DNA of 33,659 nucleotides. Origin: Auxenochlorella pyrenoidosa. Lineage: Eukaryota > Chlorophyta > Trebouxiophyceae > Chlorellales > Chlorellaceae. Positions 17,679 to 29,200 of the stretch are shown piece by piece. The stretch lies in the NCBI GenBank assembly GCA_001430745.1, contig KQ482030.1:309147-342805 (forward strand). Reading direction: 5' to 3'. The notes beneath the pieces were generated by a model. It ran no database searches and was not told the DNA's origin. It saw nothing but the letters and a program-made list of their open reading frames with translations. How positions within the stretch are numbered: position 1 is the first letter of the stretch; each line of letters begins with the position of its first letter. The translations under genes and the position numbers were made by a program.

Positions 17679-20646
17679 ATGCGGGTCGTCGCCAACGCCG
17701 CACGAGCCCTGGGGTCCTGCGCCCGGCGGAGCCTGCAGCTACGGGCGCGCAGCACATCACAAGCCCAGCAGCAGCAGCGCCGATGCATGTCGGGCAGCGG
17801 CAGACAGGCGGCGCCGCTGGCGCCCGCAGCGGCTGGTAGGGCCCAGCAGCAGCCCTCTGAGCAGCAGCAGCAGGCCGAGCACCAGGCGCAGTACTTTGAC
17901 GAGAAGGAGGCGCAGGTGCTGCAGGAGTCCATCACACCCGAGGTCGACGCCAAGCTGGCGAGAGTGGCGGCCGGCATTCCGGGCCTGTCGGCCGACAGCC
18001 GGGTGCTGGACGTGGGTGCTGGCACCGGGGCGCTCATCCCTCACCTGCAGGTGAGCTAGAGGCGGCCCGCTGGCCTGGGCTGCAGTTACGCTGCAGGCAG
18101 CCGCTTGTGACTCCTCCCTTGCTGCTACTCAAGGCGTTATCATCCCCTCCCCACCCCGCCCCCGTCCCTCCGCACTCGGTCTCACTATGGGCTCAGGCTC
18201 ACGGCGTGCGCGACATACTGGCCGTGGACGTGGCCCCGGCCATGCTGGCGGAGCTGCAGAAACGCTTCCCGGCTCCCTCGGCCCTGGGAAACGACCCCTG
18301 CGTGCGCACCTGGCTGGGCGACATTGTTGACCTCCCTGCCTACCAGGTGGGGCTCACGCGCCGCCTAGCATGCAGGGCTGCTCAGCCGTGGCCTCCATCC
18401 TGCCCCTGGGCAGTTGTGGCGGGCAGGGCTGCTCAGCCCGGCCTCCACCCCGCCCCTGGGCAGTTGTGGCGTGCAGGGCTGCTCAGCCGCGGCCTCCACC
18501 CCGCTTGAAGGCAGCCCCAGCGTGCCCATCCTCGGCCAGGGCAATGCAGCCGTGCGGCCCCATCCCTGCTGCTCGCGCGCAGGGCCCCTTTGACGCCGCG
18601 GTGTTCAACGCTGTGTTTGGCAACCTGCGGGACCAGCACTTGGCCCTCACCAAGGCCTGCTTCCTGCTGCGCCCTGGGAGGTGCGCCGGGCAGCGCTGAA
18701 GTGCAGGGCAGCAGCGCAGCCAGGGCAGCTGGGCGGCTGCGACGGGGCGGCTCGCTGGGCCCCCTCCTCACTGAGCAGCCGTGCTTTGGGTCCTGGCCCA
18801 AGGTTCTCTGTAGCCGTGGCCGCCAGTTTCCCACAGGCCCCCCAGTATGCTGCTGCAAGTGTGGGGCGCTGTGCTGCCCACCCAGCCCGCTGGGCCAGCC
18901 GTAGCTTGGAAAGCCACGCCTGCCATTGCATCTTTGCGATGTGGCTGGCCCCTGCCCTCACGCACCTCCACTGCAGCCACATTGTGATCAGCCACCCCCT
19001 GGGCCGGCCCTGGCACGAAACCTTCCGGACAGAAAACCCGCGGCTGGTCCCCAACCCGCTGCCGCAGGCAAGCTCGACGCTTGTCTCACCTGCCCTGCAG
19101 CGCCCCACCCCGAGCATGCTGACTGCCCCCGGCGCTTCTTCTCATGGCAGCCGGGTGCTATCCCGCCCGCATGCCCCCCCTCATATCCTCGCCGCCCTGC
19201 TCCCCTCCCCCTGCAGCAAGAGGCGCTGGAGGCGCTGGTGCGCGACCTGCCGCTGCGCGTGCTGAGCGTGACGGATGAGCCTGACTTCTTCATGGCGCTG
19301 CTGCAGGTCTGCCCGGGGGGCAGTGGGGAAAAGGGGAGCCAGCTAGGGGGTAAAACACAATCCAGGCAAGGGGTTGGGAGCCTCATCGCCGCAGTCCAGG
19401 TCTTGAGGTGGGGAACTCATTGGCATCACTGTTGGGCCGTCCACGCAGGTGCCAGAGGGCTATGCCCACCCAGCGGCGCCCATCCGGCTGGCCGGCAGCG
19501 TCACGCACGGATACGGCCGCGGCAGCAAGCAGCTGGGCGTGCCAACGGCAAACCTGCCGCCGGCGCCGCTCAGGGAGCAGCTGGCGGCGCTGCCTGATGG
19601 AGTCTACTTTGGGTGAGGGTTGCCCTGTTCCGAGGGTCGCGAGTGGAAACGGCATGTGGACAGCAAGGCGTGCGTTGCAGCACATGCCCAGCTGGGCGGG
19701 GTTGCGCTGCCATGTAGGCAGGCTGCACTTGTCGCCACGGCGATCTGCCCCTGCTGCTGCAGCTGGGCGCAACTGGACGTGGACGACAGCTGGCCAGAGG
19801 CCGACCGGCAGGTGGGGAGCACGCAGGGTGGATTCCTGAGTGCAGCAAGTAGCATGCCTGCTGTGTCACTGCCTCGTCGCCGCGCCGGGCTGCCGTACGC
19901 ACCGCGTTGCTCCACCCGACTTGCGGCACCCGCTTGCCCGGCGGCTGCGCTCTGGCACCCTGGCATGCGCAGGTGCACAAGATGGTGATGAACATTGGGC
20001 GGCGGCCGACATTCGGGGACAAGGAGCCGGAGCTCAGGTGTGTGCCTGCACGGAACCACCAACGCAAACGGGGCCAGCACGAACACCAGGCAGCGGAGCA
20101 CAGCACGTCCAACACGCTAAAAGGCTTGCCCTGAGGCGCGAGAGGGCTACCTCACCAGGCGCACCCGAGCTCCTTCTGCCTCGACCCACCCCATCCCCAT
20201 TAGTCCCCATGGGGTCCCCGTCCTCATCCTATCCCCATCTGTGTCCCCCTATGCAGCGTGGAGGCGCACATCATGCACCGCTACTCGCAGGACTTTTATG
20301 GCCAGCCGCTGCGCCTGCTGGCACTGGGCTTCATCCGGTGAGCTGGCGCTTTCCCCGGCCCCCGCGACGCGCCTGGCTCCCCTGCCCGCTGGCGCACCTG
20401 TGGCGCCTGCTCATGCGCGTTCACTCGTCTGGCCGCCTGGCAGCGCTGCCTGCTGGCTCGTCACCGCGCACTTTGGCAAGCTGCCGGCTCCTTGCCGGCT
20501 TGCGCAGGCCCGAGGTCAAGTTTGGCGGGCTGCAGGAGCTGCTGGCCCGCATCAACACGGACATCGGCATCGCCCGCAGCCAGCTGGACACGCCGCAGTG
20601 GGCAGGGTACAGAGAGCAGCTGGCGGCAGAGGCGCCCGGGCAGTAG
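17679..20646 (+). CDS. SAM-dependent methyltransferase fused to riboflavin kinase
   Basis: Ten exons: 17679-18050, 18197-18346, 18583-18680, 18977-19067, 19217-19306, 19449-19612, 19763-19811, 19973-20037, 20257-20337, 20508-20646. They join in frame to 432 residues. I chose the ATG at 17679 because MRVVANAARALGSCARRSL looks like an organelle-targeting peptide; an ATG at 17529 is the alternative. Exons 1-5 encode a class I methyltransferase with motif I VLDVGAGTGALIPHL, then ILAVDVAPAML, then GPFDAAVFNAVFGN and IVISHPLGRPWHE, as in a stand-alone plant protein. Exons 6-10 encode a complete flavokinase domain (riboflavin + ATP to FMN): HGYGRGSKQLGVPTANLP, GVYFGWA, KMVMNIGRRPTFGD, VEAHIMH, DFYGQPLRL, IRPEVKF. 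The PTAN loop and the Glu of VEAHI are present. Intron 4 starts with GC (CAG|GCAAGC). In land plants riboflavin kinase is instead joined to a HAD phosphatase. Confidence 0.9.
18371..18514 (+). repeat. ~50-bp minisatellite, 2.8 units, in intron 2 of the fusion gene
   Basis: Units at 18371-18421, 18422-18471 and 18472-18514 share (T/G)GCAGGGCTGCTCAGCC, a GGCCTCCA-CC centre and CCCCTGGGCAGTTGTGGCG. The last unit is truncated. They are in tandem and wholly intronic. Confidence 0.9.
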
Positions 20647-21205
20647 CTGATGGCACCGTTCTGCATGCGTTGCGTTCGTAGTATGCTGCGTTCACTCGGT
20701 TTAAATGCACCGCGATTGGAATTTGCTTTGTGAGCAGCAAACAGCTGGATTCCATTCAAAACTAGATGCAGCGCCACATCAGCGCTGCTGCCGCCCTTGC
20801 CGCCCATGGGGTCTGTCGGAGCAGCCATCGCCGCATTGCTCCCGCTCATGCCCAGCATGCACGGTCGATCGCATCAAAAGGCCGCAGCCATGGAGCCTCC
20901 ATCATTCTCCCGCACTTTCTTAAGCTCGTCTCGCGGGCCAGTTTCGGACAACAGCCCATCGCTCTGCTCGAGGTGTGTGTTCTGGTGTCTACATAGTTGC
21001 GAGCAGAGCAGGATGGTGCAAGCAGCTGCCAGGGGCTGGCGCCACAGCCTGCTGCAGCGCGCCGTCGCTTGCCTGCATGCTTGCTCATTGCTAAGGCACT
21101 CCTCTGCTCGCTCACTGCTTACACGCTCCTCTGCTCTCATCTTTGGTGTCCGTGCAGCTTGCTGCACTTTTCAGCTCCCCCGACCTCCGACCCACAGCCC
21201 CTACC
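20647..21205. other. intergenic region before the six-cysteine repeat gene
   Basis: This 559-base stretch contains the 3' end of the fusion gene and the promoter of the 21206 gene. A 76-codon open frame (20766-20996, plus) has an Arg/Ala-rich start but no homology I can recognise. No RNA gene is seen. Confidence 0.4.
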
Positions 21206-22255
21206 ATGTGCGCCCGCCCCGCCGCCACCCTGCTGCTGCTGGCGGCCCTGCTGGGCGCTGCTGCGGCCACGGGCCGCCGCCTGCACGCCCCCTCCCCCAC
21301 TGAGAAGCTCAACGCCGACCGGCAGAAGCAAGAGGCGGCAGCAGCGGCGGCCAAGCAGTCCGCCGCCGCAGCGGCCCCCACCAAGCGGCTGCGCCCGCCC
21401 TGCTTTGTGCCCACCTCTTGGTACCCCTACCAGTTGTGCGACGTGAGCCAGGACACCACCACCTGCGGGCGCGGCTACCTGGCCTGGTCCAGCCTGGCAG
21501 AGTGCTGCGCCAAGCAGCGGGGCTCGCTGGGCGCCTTCCAGGGCGGCTGCACCGACATGAGCAAGAATGTGAGCTTGGCGGGGGGCGGGGCCACATAGGG
21601 TTGGGGTGGGGTGCCTGCGTGGGGCAGCGGTGTGCAGACTGCCGGCAGCTGAGCAGCATCTTGCCGGCAACCGGCCACACACACCAACCGTTACCCATCC
21701 CACCTTGCTCCTTGCACCACCACCCCCACCTCAGGTGACCTGCTGGGTGGCGGGCACTTACCACCCCACCCAGACGTGCCAGGCCACCACCGACCTGTCC
21801 ATCTGCAGCCGCAACTGGTGAGGGGGGTAGGGCTGCTGGGGGGGGCTTGCCATGCAGTGCACATTGGGGTGTGTGGGCGAGGGTTTGGAGGCAGGGGGGT
21901 GTGCCTTCCGCTGCGATTGAGACCCTGTCTGCCGCCCCTGCCCGCCTGACCAACCTGCCAACCTGCCCTCACCCCGGAATCCCCGTCCCAACCATTATGC
22001 CGCAGGGGCCGCTGGGGCAGCGAGGCCGACTGCTGCGCGCCCGGCGCCGCCCACGCCGATGGCTGCACCAAGAGCGAGCCCTGCTGGGTGGCCACTGCCT
22101 GGTACCCCGCCCGCGCCTGCGGCCAGGTCAAGGACGACACCGTCTGCCTGCGCGGCTGGGGCGCCTTTGAGACCGAGGACGAGTGCTGCGCGCCCGGCGC
22201 CGCCCACAGCGATGGCTGCAGCCCCGTGGCCGATGCGGGCGTGCCGCAGGCGTGA
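21206..22255 (+). CDS. small secreted protein with three six-cysteine repeats
   Basis: Exons 21206-21568, 21735-21817 and 22006-22255 join in frame to 231 residues. The N-terminus is a clear signal peptide (LLLLAALLGAAAA), followed by an Ala/Lys/Gln-rich linker. Then come three repeats of the pattern C-x11-C-x8-C-x12-CC-x9(or 13)-C. Repeat 1 starts CFVPTSWYP, repeat 2 CWVAGTYHP and repeat 3 CWVATAWYP. Each carries an E/D-CC pair, and repeats 2 and 3 end in an APGAAH-DGC block. Six cysteines per repeat suggest three disulfides each. Introns cut repeat 2 at its Trp, so exons do not match repeats. I know of no named domain with this pattern. A wall, matrix or carbohydrate-binding role is inference from secretion and the aromatic residues. 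Confidence 0.85.
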
Positions 22256-22366
22256 TCCTCAGTGCTCGGCTGCCAGCGAGCTGTCTTGTCTCGTCATTAT
22301 GGCCGGCGGAAGCTTGCCCGTTATCCTCTGCTCCACCCCTCCTCCATCCCGCCTTGCTTGCCTCCC

Positions 22367-22371
22367 TGTAA
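22367..22371 (+). terminator. TGTAA-type polyadenylation signal of the six-cysteine repeat gene
   Basis: TGTAA lies 112 nt after the stop codon at 22255. The distance fits a green algal 3' UTR. Confidence 0.45.
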
Positions 22372-22664
22372 CCCACCCTCTTCACGTTGTTCCTCGCTGC
22401 CTTTACCCGGTGCGTGCATCAGACCTCACCCTCGTCCATGCTCCCTGGGTACCCTCACCAGTCACCCGCGATTCAGTGTACGTGGCCTTGATTCATTCGC
22501 CCTACACACTCTGCATGAGCGACTCTTTGAGCGACGCCTCATAACAGGCTGCCGCAATGTGGCAACTTGTCCTACCGACACAATATCTTTTCCAATTTGC
22601 AACGATACTGCAAAGGAATCCATTTCTAGATGCTGAATGGGACTACAAGAAAACACTGGTCCGC

Positions 22665-24905
22665 ATGCATGAGCATGCTCATGTTGCATTTTTGTTGTGC
22701 GCGCGACAGAATGCAACATGCACGTCGAGCAGGGACTTATACTGGTCGAGAGGTACACCGAGTTGTAGTGGGGGCCTCGGCAGTACTTCAGGACCGTTCT
22801 GGGCGCCAGCTCTGCTCATAGGTCGCGAGCAGCTGCACCTTTTTCCCAGCCAGCAAAAAGGCGCTGCAAGCTGAGCTTGCACCTGCAGGTGCAAGGCGGG
22901 TGATGTAGGCGCTGCCAGGAGCGGATGCGGATGCAGGCGGGCAGGGGTTAGGCGCCAGACATGGGCTGCTTGTTCGCTTGCACGAGTTAAAGATCCACAA
23001 GCTATTGCCGCATGCATGCCGCTGGTGATTTGTTGCAGGCGGGTAATTGGCGAAAGGCGTGTGCACTGACGTATCGTGACAGGAGTGGGTGTGCCGGCCT
23101 CACTGCCAGGGGTGGCGCCGCGCTGGCTGCCAGCCAGAACCAGCGTGGTGCTAAGGTTTAAATCTTTCATGCGCAGACGGACAGGAGCACAGGGCCTGCT
23201 GGTCAAGTAGCTGATGACCCTCGGGCGGCCAGGCGTGCCACGCTGCCGCCGCTGTCGACGAGCGTTGGTCCCTTGGAACCCAGGGCCCTGGCGGTTTCCC
23301 GCGTCTTTCCATTGTGTTGCTGACGTCCCCGCGCTATATTCTAGGTGCCTCGACGACCTCTAGACCCCTCCCTCGCCCATCAGCACTGCCATGTCGGGCT
23401 CCTCGACGGGGTTTGGGTGGCTGGATGGCCTGGTGACAGCTCTGTTGGGTCCCGCTGTCCCAGCGCCTGGCACGCATGAGTCCCGCCTGGAGGAGCTGCG
23501 CCTCGGCGCCCTGCTCGACAAGGAAGGCTGCAAGCCTGATGGGAAGAGAGACGAGGAGCTGCTGTACAGGCTGAAAGCGGACTACAGGAAGCGGCAGCTG
23601 GCAAATGCACAGGTGGGCGACGGGTTGAGGACAGGTTCCTGGCGGGAGGTGGGGTCGCTTGCTGTTGGAGAGCGCAGCTTGCGCTGATGCAGCTCTGCAG
23701 CATGCCCTGATGCCAGAGCGCCCTGCCTTATGCCCGCTCAACAATCTGCCCCGCAGGTCCAGGCCGCCATCTACATTCAGAAGGCTCAAACGTACGACGT
23801 CCCTTCCGCCTACCAGTGCTGCGCTGCTGCGTGCTGGATGCGGCAGCGCGTGGCTGCCTCGTACCGAGCACGGCACGACTACTACTCCCAGCACATCCGG
23901 CAGGTGGGGCTGCAGCGCAGGTGCCTAGGCTCCTGCAGGGGTGGTCATGGCCTGCCCTCATGTTCGCTTGCGTGCATGCTGCATCCCTCTGAGCGACTCG
24001 CCCTCTGCCTTGGTCCCAGCACAGATCACGGAGGAGCTCACAGCGGCAGAGGCTCAGCGACCAGCTGTGCTCGTGGCCCAGCCTGCCCTGCGCCTGGACC
24101 TGTCTGGGGCGCTGCAGCAGTCCCCAGCGCGGGTGGACATGTGCAGCAGGTGTGCCGAGCTTGTGCAGCAGGTGAGCGACTATCAGTGGGTGGGTGGCGT
24201 TGATGGTGCGTGTGGGGTGGCATCATGATGCTGTCTGCTGTGAGGCTGGACAGCAGTGCTGGAGCCCGAACGAGCAGTTGTATCTCGGCTGGTTTTATGC
24301 GTGTTGCTCCCCTTCCCATTGCTGACTCAAGTGCTCGACATCTTGCCCGCCTTGCTGACCACTTGTCGGCTGCCTCCTGCAGATGGACCTGGCTGAGCAG
24401 GCGTGCAGGGTGCACGCAGAGAAGCTGGCGGAGAGCAACCGAAGGAGGGGCCTGCAGGCTGCGCCTGCTGCCAATGCCGCAAGCCAGAGGGCGTCCGGGC
24501 TGGCAGCGGCGGTGGCACCTGCAGCAGCGGCAGCAAGTGCATCAGCGGGGGCAGCAGGAGATGCGCCTGCAGGGGAAGGCCAGCAGGGCGAGGAGCAGCA
24601 GTGGCAGCAGGCAAATAAAGGCGCGGGCGCCGGCTGTGTTGCTGGCCTTAATAACAGTGCACCGGGTGCACCCAAGCATGAGCCGCTGTTGTGGCAGCCT
24701 CAGGCTTCAGACCACCAGCAGGAGCAGCAGCAGGAGGTGGGCGCAGCTGACGTGCCAGGCTCCCCGCTGCCTGAACAGCAGCAGCAGTGGACAGCTTGAC
24801 CGGCAGCCACTGGCAGCGCGCCATTGCCTCGTGTTCTGTCAATTGCACTGGCAGTTGCAACCTTGCACTGCTGCACATTGTTGTCGCTCATACCCTTGCT
24901 GTGAC
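22665..24905 (+). repeat. segmental duplication unit 3 (dispersed copy)
   Basis: The start motif (GCAACATGCACGTCGAGCAGGG), a shortened and diverged 5' region, a gene of identical exon layout (23391-24799) and a 3' flank similar to that of unit 2 show that the same segment lies here, 15 kb from the tandem pair and in the same orientation. It keeps introns, so it was copied as DNA, not through RNA. Confidence 0.75.
23391..24799 (+). CDS. unknown family, paralog 3 (four exons, short Gln-rich tail)
   Basis: Exons 23391-23612, 23757-23903, 24025-24171 and 24383-24799 give 74+49+49+138 = 310 residues. Exon lengths 1-3 and phases equal those of the tandem paralogs, while sequence is clearly more diverged, including the introns. 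The N-terminus keeps GWLDGLVTALLGPAVP. Exon 2 keeps the paired Cys (QCCAAACW). Exon 3 keeps the twin Cys (DMCSRCAELVQQ). Exon 4 keeps CRVHAEKLAESNRRRGLQAA before an Ala- and Gln-rich tail with only a short Gln run (EQQQQWTA end). Conservation of the first ~190 residues against a free tail marks the folded part of the family. Confidence 0.8.
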
Positions 24906-26228
24906 TTCTCAGCACATGGAGACTGCTCACCCCAGGCCAGCTGCGCAAGTGCCTCAACCGCTCCTTGCGCGAACCCAGCCCTGCCTACGTGCAGCCCTCG
25001 GCGTGAGGCTGGCAAGGCCCTTGCCCTGCGCAGCCCAGCAGGCCCTGGTTGACGCGCACTGCGTGTTTGAAGGGGCGGGTGTTCAACCCTAGGGACTCCT
25101 GCATCATGCATTCCCTCTTGCAGGAGTGCCACAGAGGCACAGCTGTGGCGATGCAAGGCGATGCCAGCTGTGGCGCATCTGCTGCGCCCGGTTGCCAGCG
25201 TGGCGTGCATGACTGCAAACGACTTCACCGCTGCTGCCAGGCTCGGCCAGGCCGGCGGCTGCAGCTGTGCCGCCCTGCTTGACAATCTGGAGTGACTGGT
25301 GTGGCGAGCTCTGCGCAAGCCAGCCTGATGGTGCACTCAATCACTGCGAGCTGCACTGCGCGTCAGCGTGCACCCACGTGGGGTGTCTACTCCTCTCCTC
25401 GCTGCCGCTGCCGCTACAGGTCGAATCCATTTTCCACCCCCATGTGCCATCCCCTGAGGTTGCAGTCACTGTCTTATCATGCACACTGCTGGTGTGCATA
25501 TCCATGCTCAGGTGATTGCGACAGCCGGATACTGGCAGCATCCCGCCGCTCCAGTACGTGCGCTGTGCTATCCGCCCACGCAATGAGTGCTGCATGCTCG
25601 TGCCCCTTCCACCCCAACCCCCAGCCCCCAACGCCATTCTTCAGCGCCATATCTCACCAACACTCTCCCAGTCAGCCAAACACACAGCATCAGCAGGGCG
25701 CCTCTGCACTACAACTGATCCACCTCGGTGCGGCCGCGATGCCCTGCCTGCTGCATTCAGAATGTTGATATTAGCGTCTTTGGTTTTGAAACGATTATAT
25801 CACGGTCGAAGCCGCAAGAACCGAGACGCTACCCCCGCACTGCAGGCCGAGCCCACCGCCGAAGGCATTCAAGGGCCACTTTACGCTGCTAAACAGTATT
25901 TGTCGCATGTGAGAGGCCCGATGGTCTTGGGTTGGGGGCTAGCGAGGGCTTGCGGTGGCACATTCGGCATGCGATGGCGGCTGCAAGGTACTGGAAGCGC
26001 TGGGTGGCCACTGCCGGGGTGCGTGATGGACTCAGAATGCCCAAAGAAATGGCCCTGGATAGCCGCCGTCCATATGGCGGGGTCCCTTGTCCTTGGCCAG
26101 CTCTGGTACTGGACGCTCCGCACCCCGCTGCTGCATGGCAGCTGCGGCACCTCATCCTGGTCCTCATCTCTCTTCTACACACATCGACATGATAATTTGT
26201 CTCCTTGGGATCCGAAATGCAGGCCAAC
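24906..26228. other. intergenic region before the protease gene
   Basis: About 1.3 kb separates unit 3 from the protease start. An A/T-rich patch at about 25760-25800 (GAACGATTATATCA-like) is the only notable base-composition change and could be a promoter element. A 250-codon open frame at 25516-26268 shows no domain, and its end overlaps the protease start in another frame. No RNA gene is seen. Confidence 0.4.
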
Positions 26229-29200
26229 ATGCGCCTCAACAGGTGCCTGGCAGCCTTGCTGCTCCTGACGGTGGCGGGCATCAACACTGCCGCTGCCGTT
26301 GGCAGCAGGTGAGAGCGCTTGTGTCTGCGCATGTGCAGCCTGGTGGCTCAGGCTTGTGACGGAGGTGCTCCTACGAAAGGAGCATGGCCAGCCTGATGCT
26401 CGTGATAATGTGAGCCCGCGCCTCTGCACGACTGCGCAATTTCAACCTGCTCCGCGCCACATGGTACCGCCAGGCAGCACGCACCCTGCGGGCCCGCACT
26501 GCCCACCCCTCCCCACCACCCCCACCCCACCCCCACCCCACCCCGCCTACCCCACCATGCGCAATCGTGTGTGCCCCGGTTAAAACCCCATTTTGTCTCG
26601 GCCACCTAGGCTTGAACGGTACCGCCTGCCTGCCGTGGTCGCCACGCGCCGCGCGGGCCGCCATGCTGCAAGCCGGCACCCTCCTACTGATGCTGTGCAG
26701 CAGCTGCCACCCTCCCTCTCAAGCCCAGCAGGCGCGAGCTCAAGGAAGACCCCATCCAGGGCCAGATTGTGGGTGGGCGGGACGTCCCCCCCTACCAGAA
26801 GAAGAGGTGGGGCGCATGCCTGCCTGCTGCCAGCCCGCCCGCACTGCACTGCACGCAGGCTGCCCGCCCCTCTGTTGCGAGCTCCCCATGAGGCTTGTCA
26901 TTCAGCCTGCCTGCCTTCCTGCCTCCCTTCCCGCAACGTCTCGTCGACGCCATATCTTGCGTCTGCTGCCCGCTCCCGCAACAGCTTGCCTGCCCTCCCG
27001 CCTGCTTGCGGCGCGCTGCCCTTATTGCCTGCCCCCGCTGCGTGCATGCAGCTTGCAGCTCCTCTGGATCCCTGGCCCCGGCGGGTCCCGACCCATCATC
27101 CCCCACCCCACCCCCCACCCTTGGCACAGGTATCCCTACTTCACATCCCTTCGCCATGCCACAACTGGGTGGCACTACTGTGGCGCCACCCTCATCCAAC
27201 CGGACGTCCTCCTGACAGCCGCGCATGTGGGTGCCAGCATGCTGCCAGGGCGCCAGTCTACACATGTTGGTGCACAGCGCAGCATGCTGAGGCTGCGCAT
27301 TTGATGCCCCTTGGTGCGCCCAGGCAGGGGCGTGCCACCACCGGCTTGGACAGCTGCATTCACAGCCTGGCCTGTGCCTGCCCTGCAGTGCATGTGGAAC
27401 GAGACCGCGCCCACCTGGGACTGGACCAACGACATCAGCGCCATCTTTTACAAGGTGGGCAGCCCCAGCTGGGCATGCACCTAGGGCGGAGCCTAGCCCT
27501 GCGAGGCTCGCCCGCAACCCCCTTCCCTTCCTGACACTCCAGCCCTGTCCCCCGGCCTCGCTCTGCAGGCCCGCGTTGGCGCGTGGGAGCGCGACCCCGT
27601 CCCCCCCACCCCAGCTGTCGGCGGCTACGACGACCGCATGGTGATTCGCGTCGCCCTGCACAGCACCTACACCGCCAGCAAGGCGGGCGTGCCCCACGAC
27701 ATCGCCCTCCTGCTGCTGGACAGCCCCGCCACCAAGGCGGCGGTGCCCCTTGGGCGCAGCGCCCTGGCGGTCAACACCAGCGCCCTGGCAATCGGCTTTG
27801 GCCGCACCAACTGGGACGAGCCCAACTTTGTGCCGCCCCAGGCCTACGCTGCGCGCCTGCAGCAGCTCACGATGCTGGTCCAGCCAGACCAGAACGGCTT
27901 CCTGGTGGCAGGCAAGCCGCCAGCAGGGGATGGTCCAGGGGCCGCAAGTGGCTGCCCACCCGCCCGAGCGTGTGTCGGGGGCGGGGGCAAAGGCGGCTGC
28001 GCCCGCAGCGCGCGCCTGCCTGCCTCCCCTGAGGCCCGATCAAGACGTGCACTGATTGGGAGAAAGTGCACTGGGCTGGGGGCGTGCACGGCGGTCCCTC
28101 TTGCACAGGCAAGTCAGGGCGCAGCGCCGCCCAACCGCTCGCCCTCTGCCCCTGCCCCTGCACGCGACAGGTGTGCCACCCTCCTTCAAGGCTGGCACCT
28201 TCTCGGGTGACTCTGGGGGCCCCCTCCTGGTCACAGGGAAGGCTGTCGCCGACGACCGCCAGGTGAGGAGGCCTGCCTGCGTGCCTGGCCTGTCGTGCTG
28301 CCCCCTGTTGTGGTGCACCGTGCTTGCTAGCGCTAGCTCGGTCTGGCGGCCGTGCCTGTGTGGCGCGAGCGCTGCCACACAATCTGCGGGCTGCGCCCCC
28401 ACCCTGCTGTGCGCTACTCAGTCCGGCGCGCCCTACTCCCAGCACACCCTTGCAGCATGGCGTCGTGTCGCGCGGGCCCGTGCTCAGGGGCCCAGGCAAG
28501 TGCGCCCAAGCATGCATGTGCTGCGGCCCTGCCGCCTGCCACGCCTGACCTGAATCAGGCCTCAGCCTCACCTCTCCAGCATGGCCGCTTGCAATTGCCA
28601 GAAAAGTGAAACGGCAAGTATGCCAGCGGTTGTGCTGTGTGCGTCACAGTCACCCCGCCTGGTGGACCGGGACAGGGGCCAGTGAGGAGTGCCGGCCCAC
28701 CGTCCCGCCCAGGAACGTGAACACTAACCTCATTCAGTGCTGCTGCTGCTGCGTTGTTTTTGTCTGCAGGGAAGTACACCAAGGTGGCAAGCCACTTTGC
28801 TTGGATCCAGAGGGGCATCAAGGTGGGCTGCCAGCGCCGTGGCCCACGCTGCCCGCGGTCCACCCACACGCCTTCAGCCCGAGGAGGCGCCCGCGCCCCA
28901 ACCCGTGCCCGGCCTGCAGCCCAGGCTCGCCTGCCAGCGACTGCGCCGCCCCGCCCGCCGCGCCACAAACCCCTCGCTGTGCTGCGCCCGCTGCGCTGCA
29001 CCCGCTGCGCTGTGCCTGCTGTGCAGGTGCTGCGCGACCCCTCGCTCATCATGCCGGGCGAGCCGTACGACCTCAAGGGGCTGCCCGCCTGCGCCGGCCT
29101 GCCCAACAACCTGTACTGCTCCTACTGCAACCCGCTGACTGCCGACCGCCTGACGTGCATCACCCGCGGCGAGGCCTGCTACATGCCATTCCAGGTGGGG

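Noticed and set aside
24383..24799. Similarity of the paralogs' Ala/Gln tails to coiled-coil or glutamine-rich activators
   Set aside because: Composition alone explains it; tails differ among paralogs and give no specific family signal.
25070..25135. tRNA-like T-loop (GTTCAACCC) in the intergenic region
   Set aside because: No matching acceptor stem, D-loop or anticodon arm can be placed around it.
25516..26268. 250-codon open frame on plus before the protease gene
   Set aside because: No motif or conserved neighbour. It overlaps the protease signal-peptide exon in a different frame and shows low-complexity, noncoding-like composition.
26610..26728. Alternative second exon of the protease starting at 26610 (RLERYRLPAVV...)
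   Set aside because: It has an acceptor and fits the phase of exon 1 but runs out of frame with the essential IVGG segment. Splicing to 26729 restores IVGG and the conserved propeptide.
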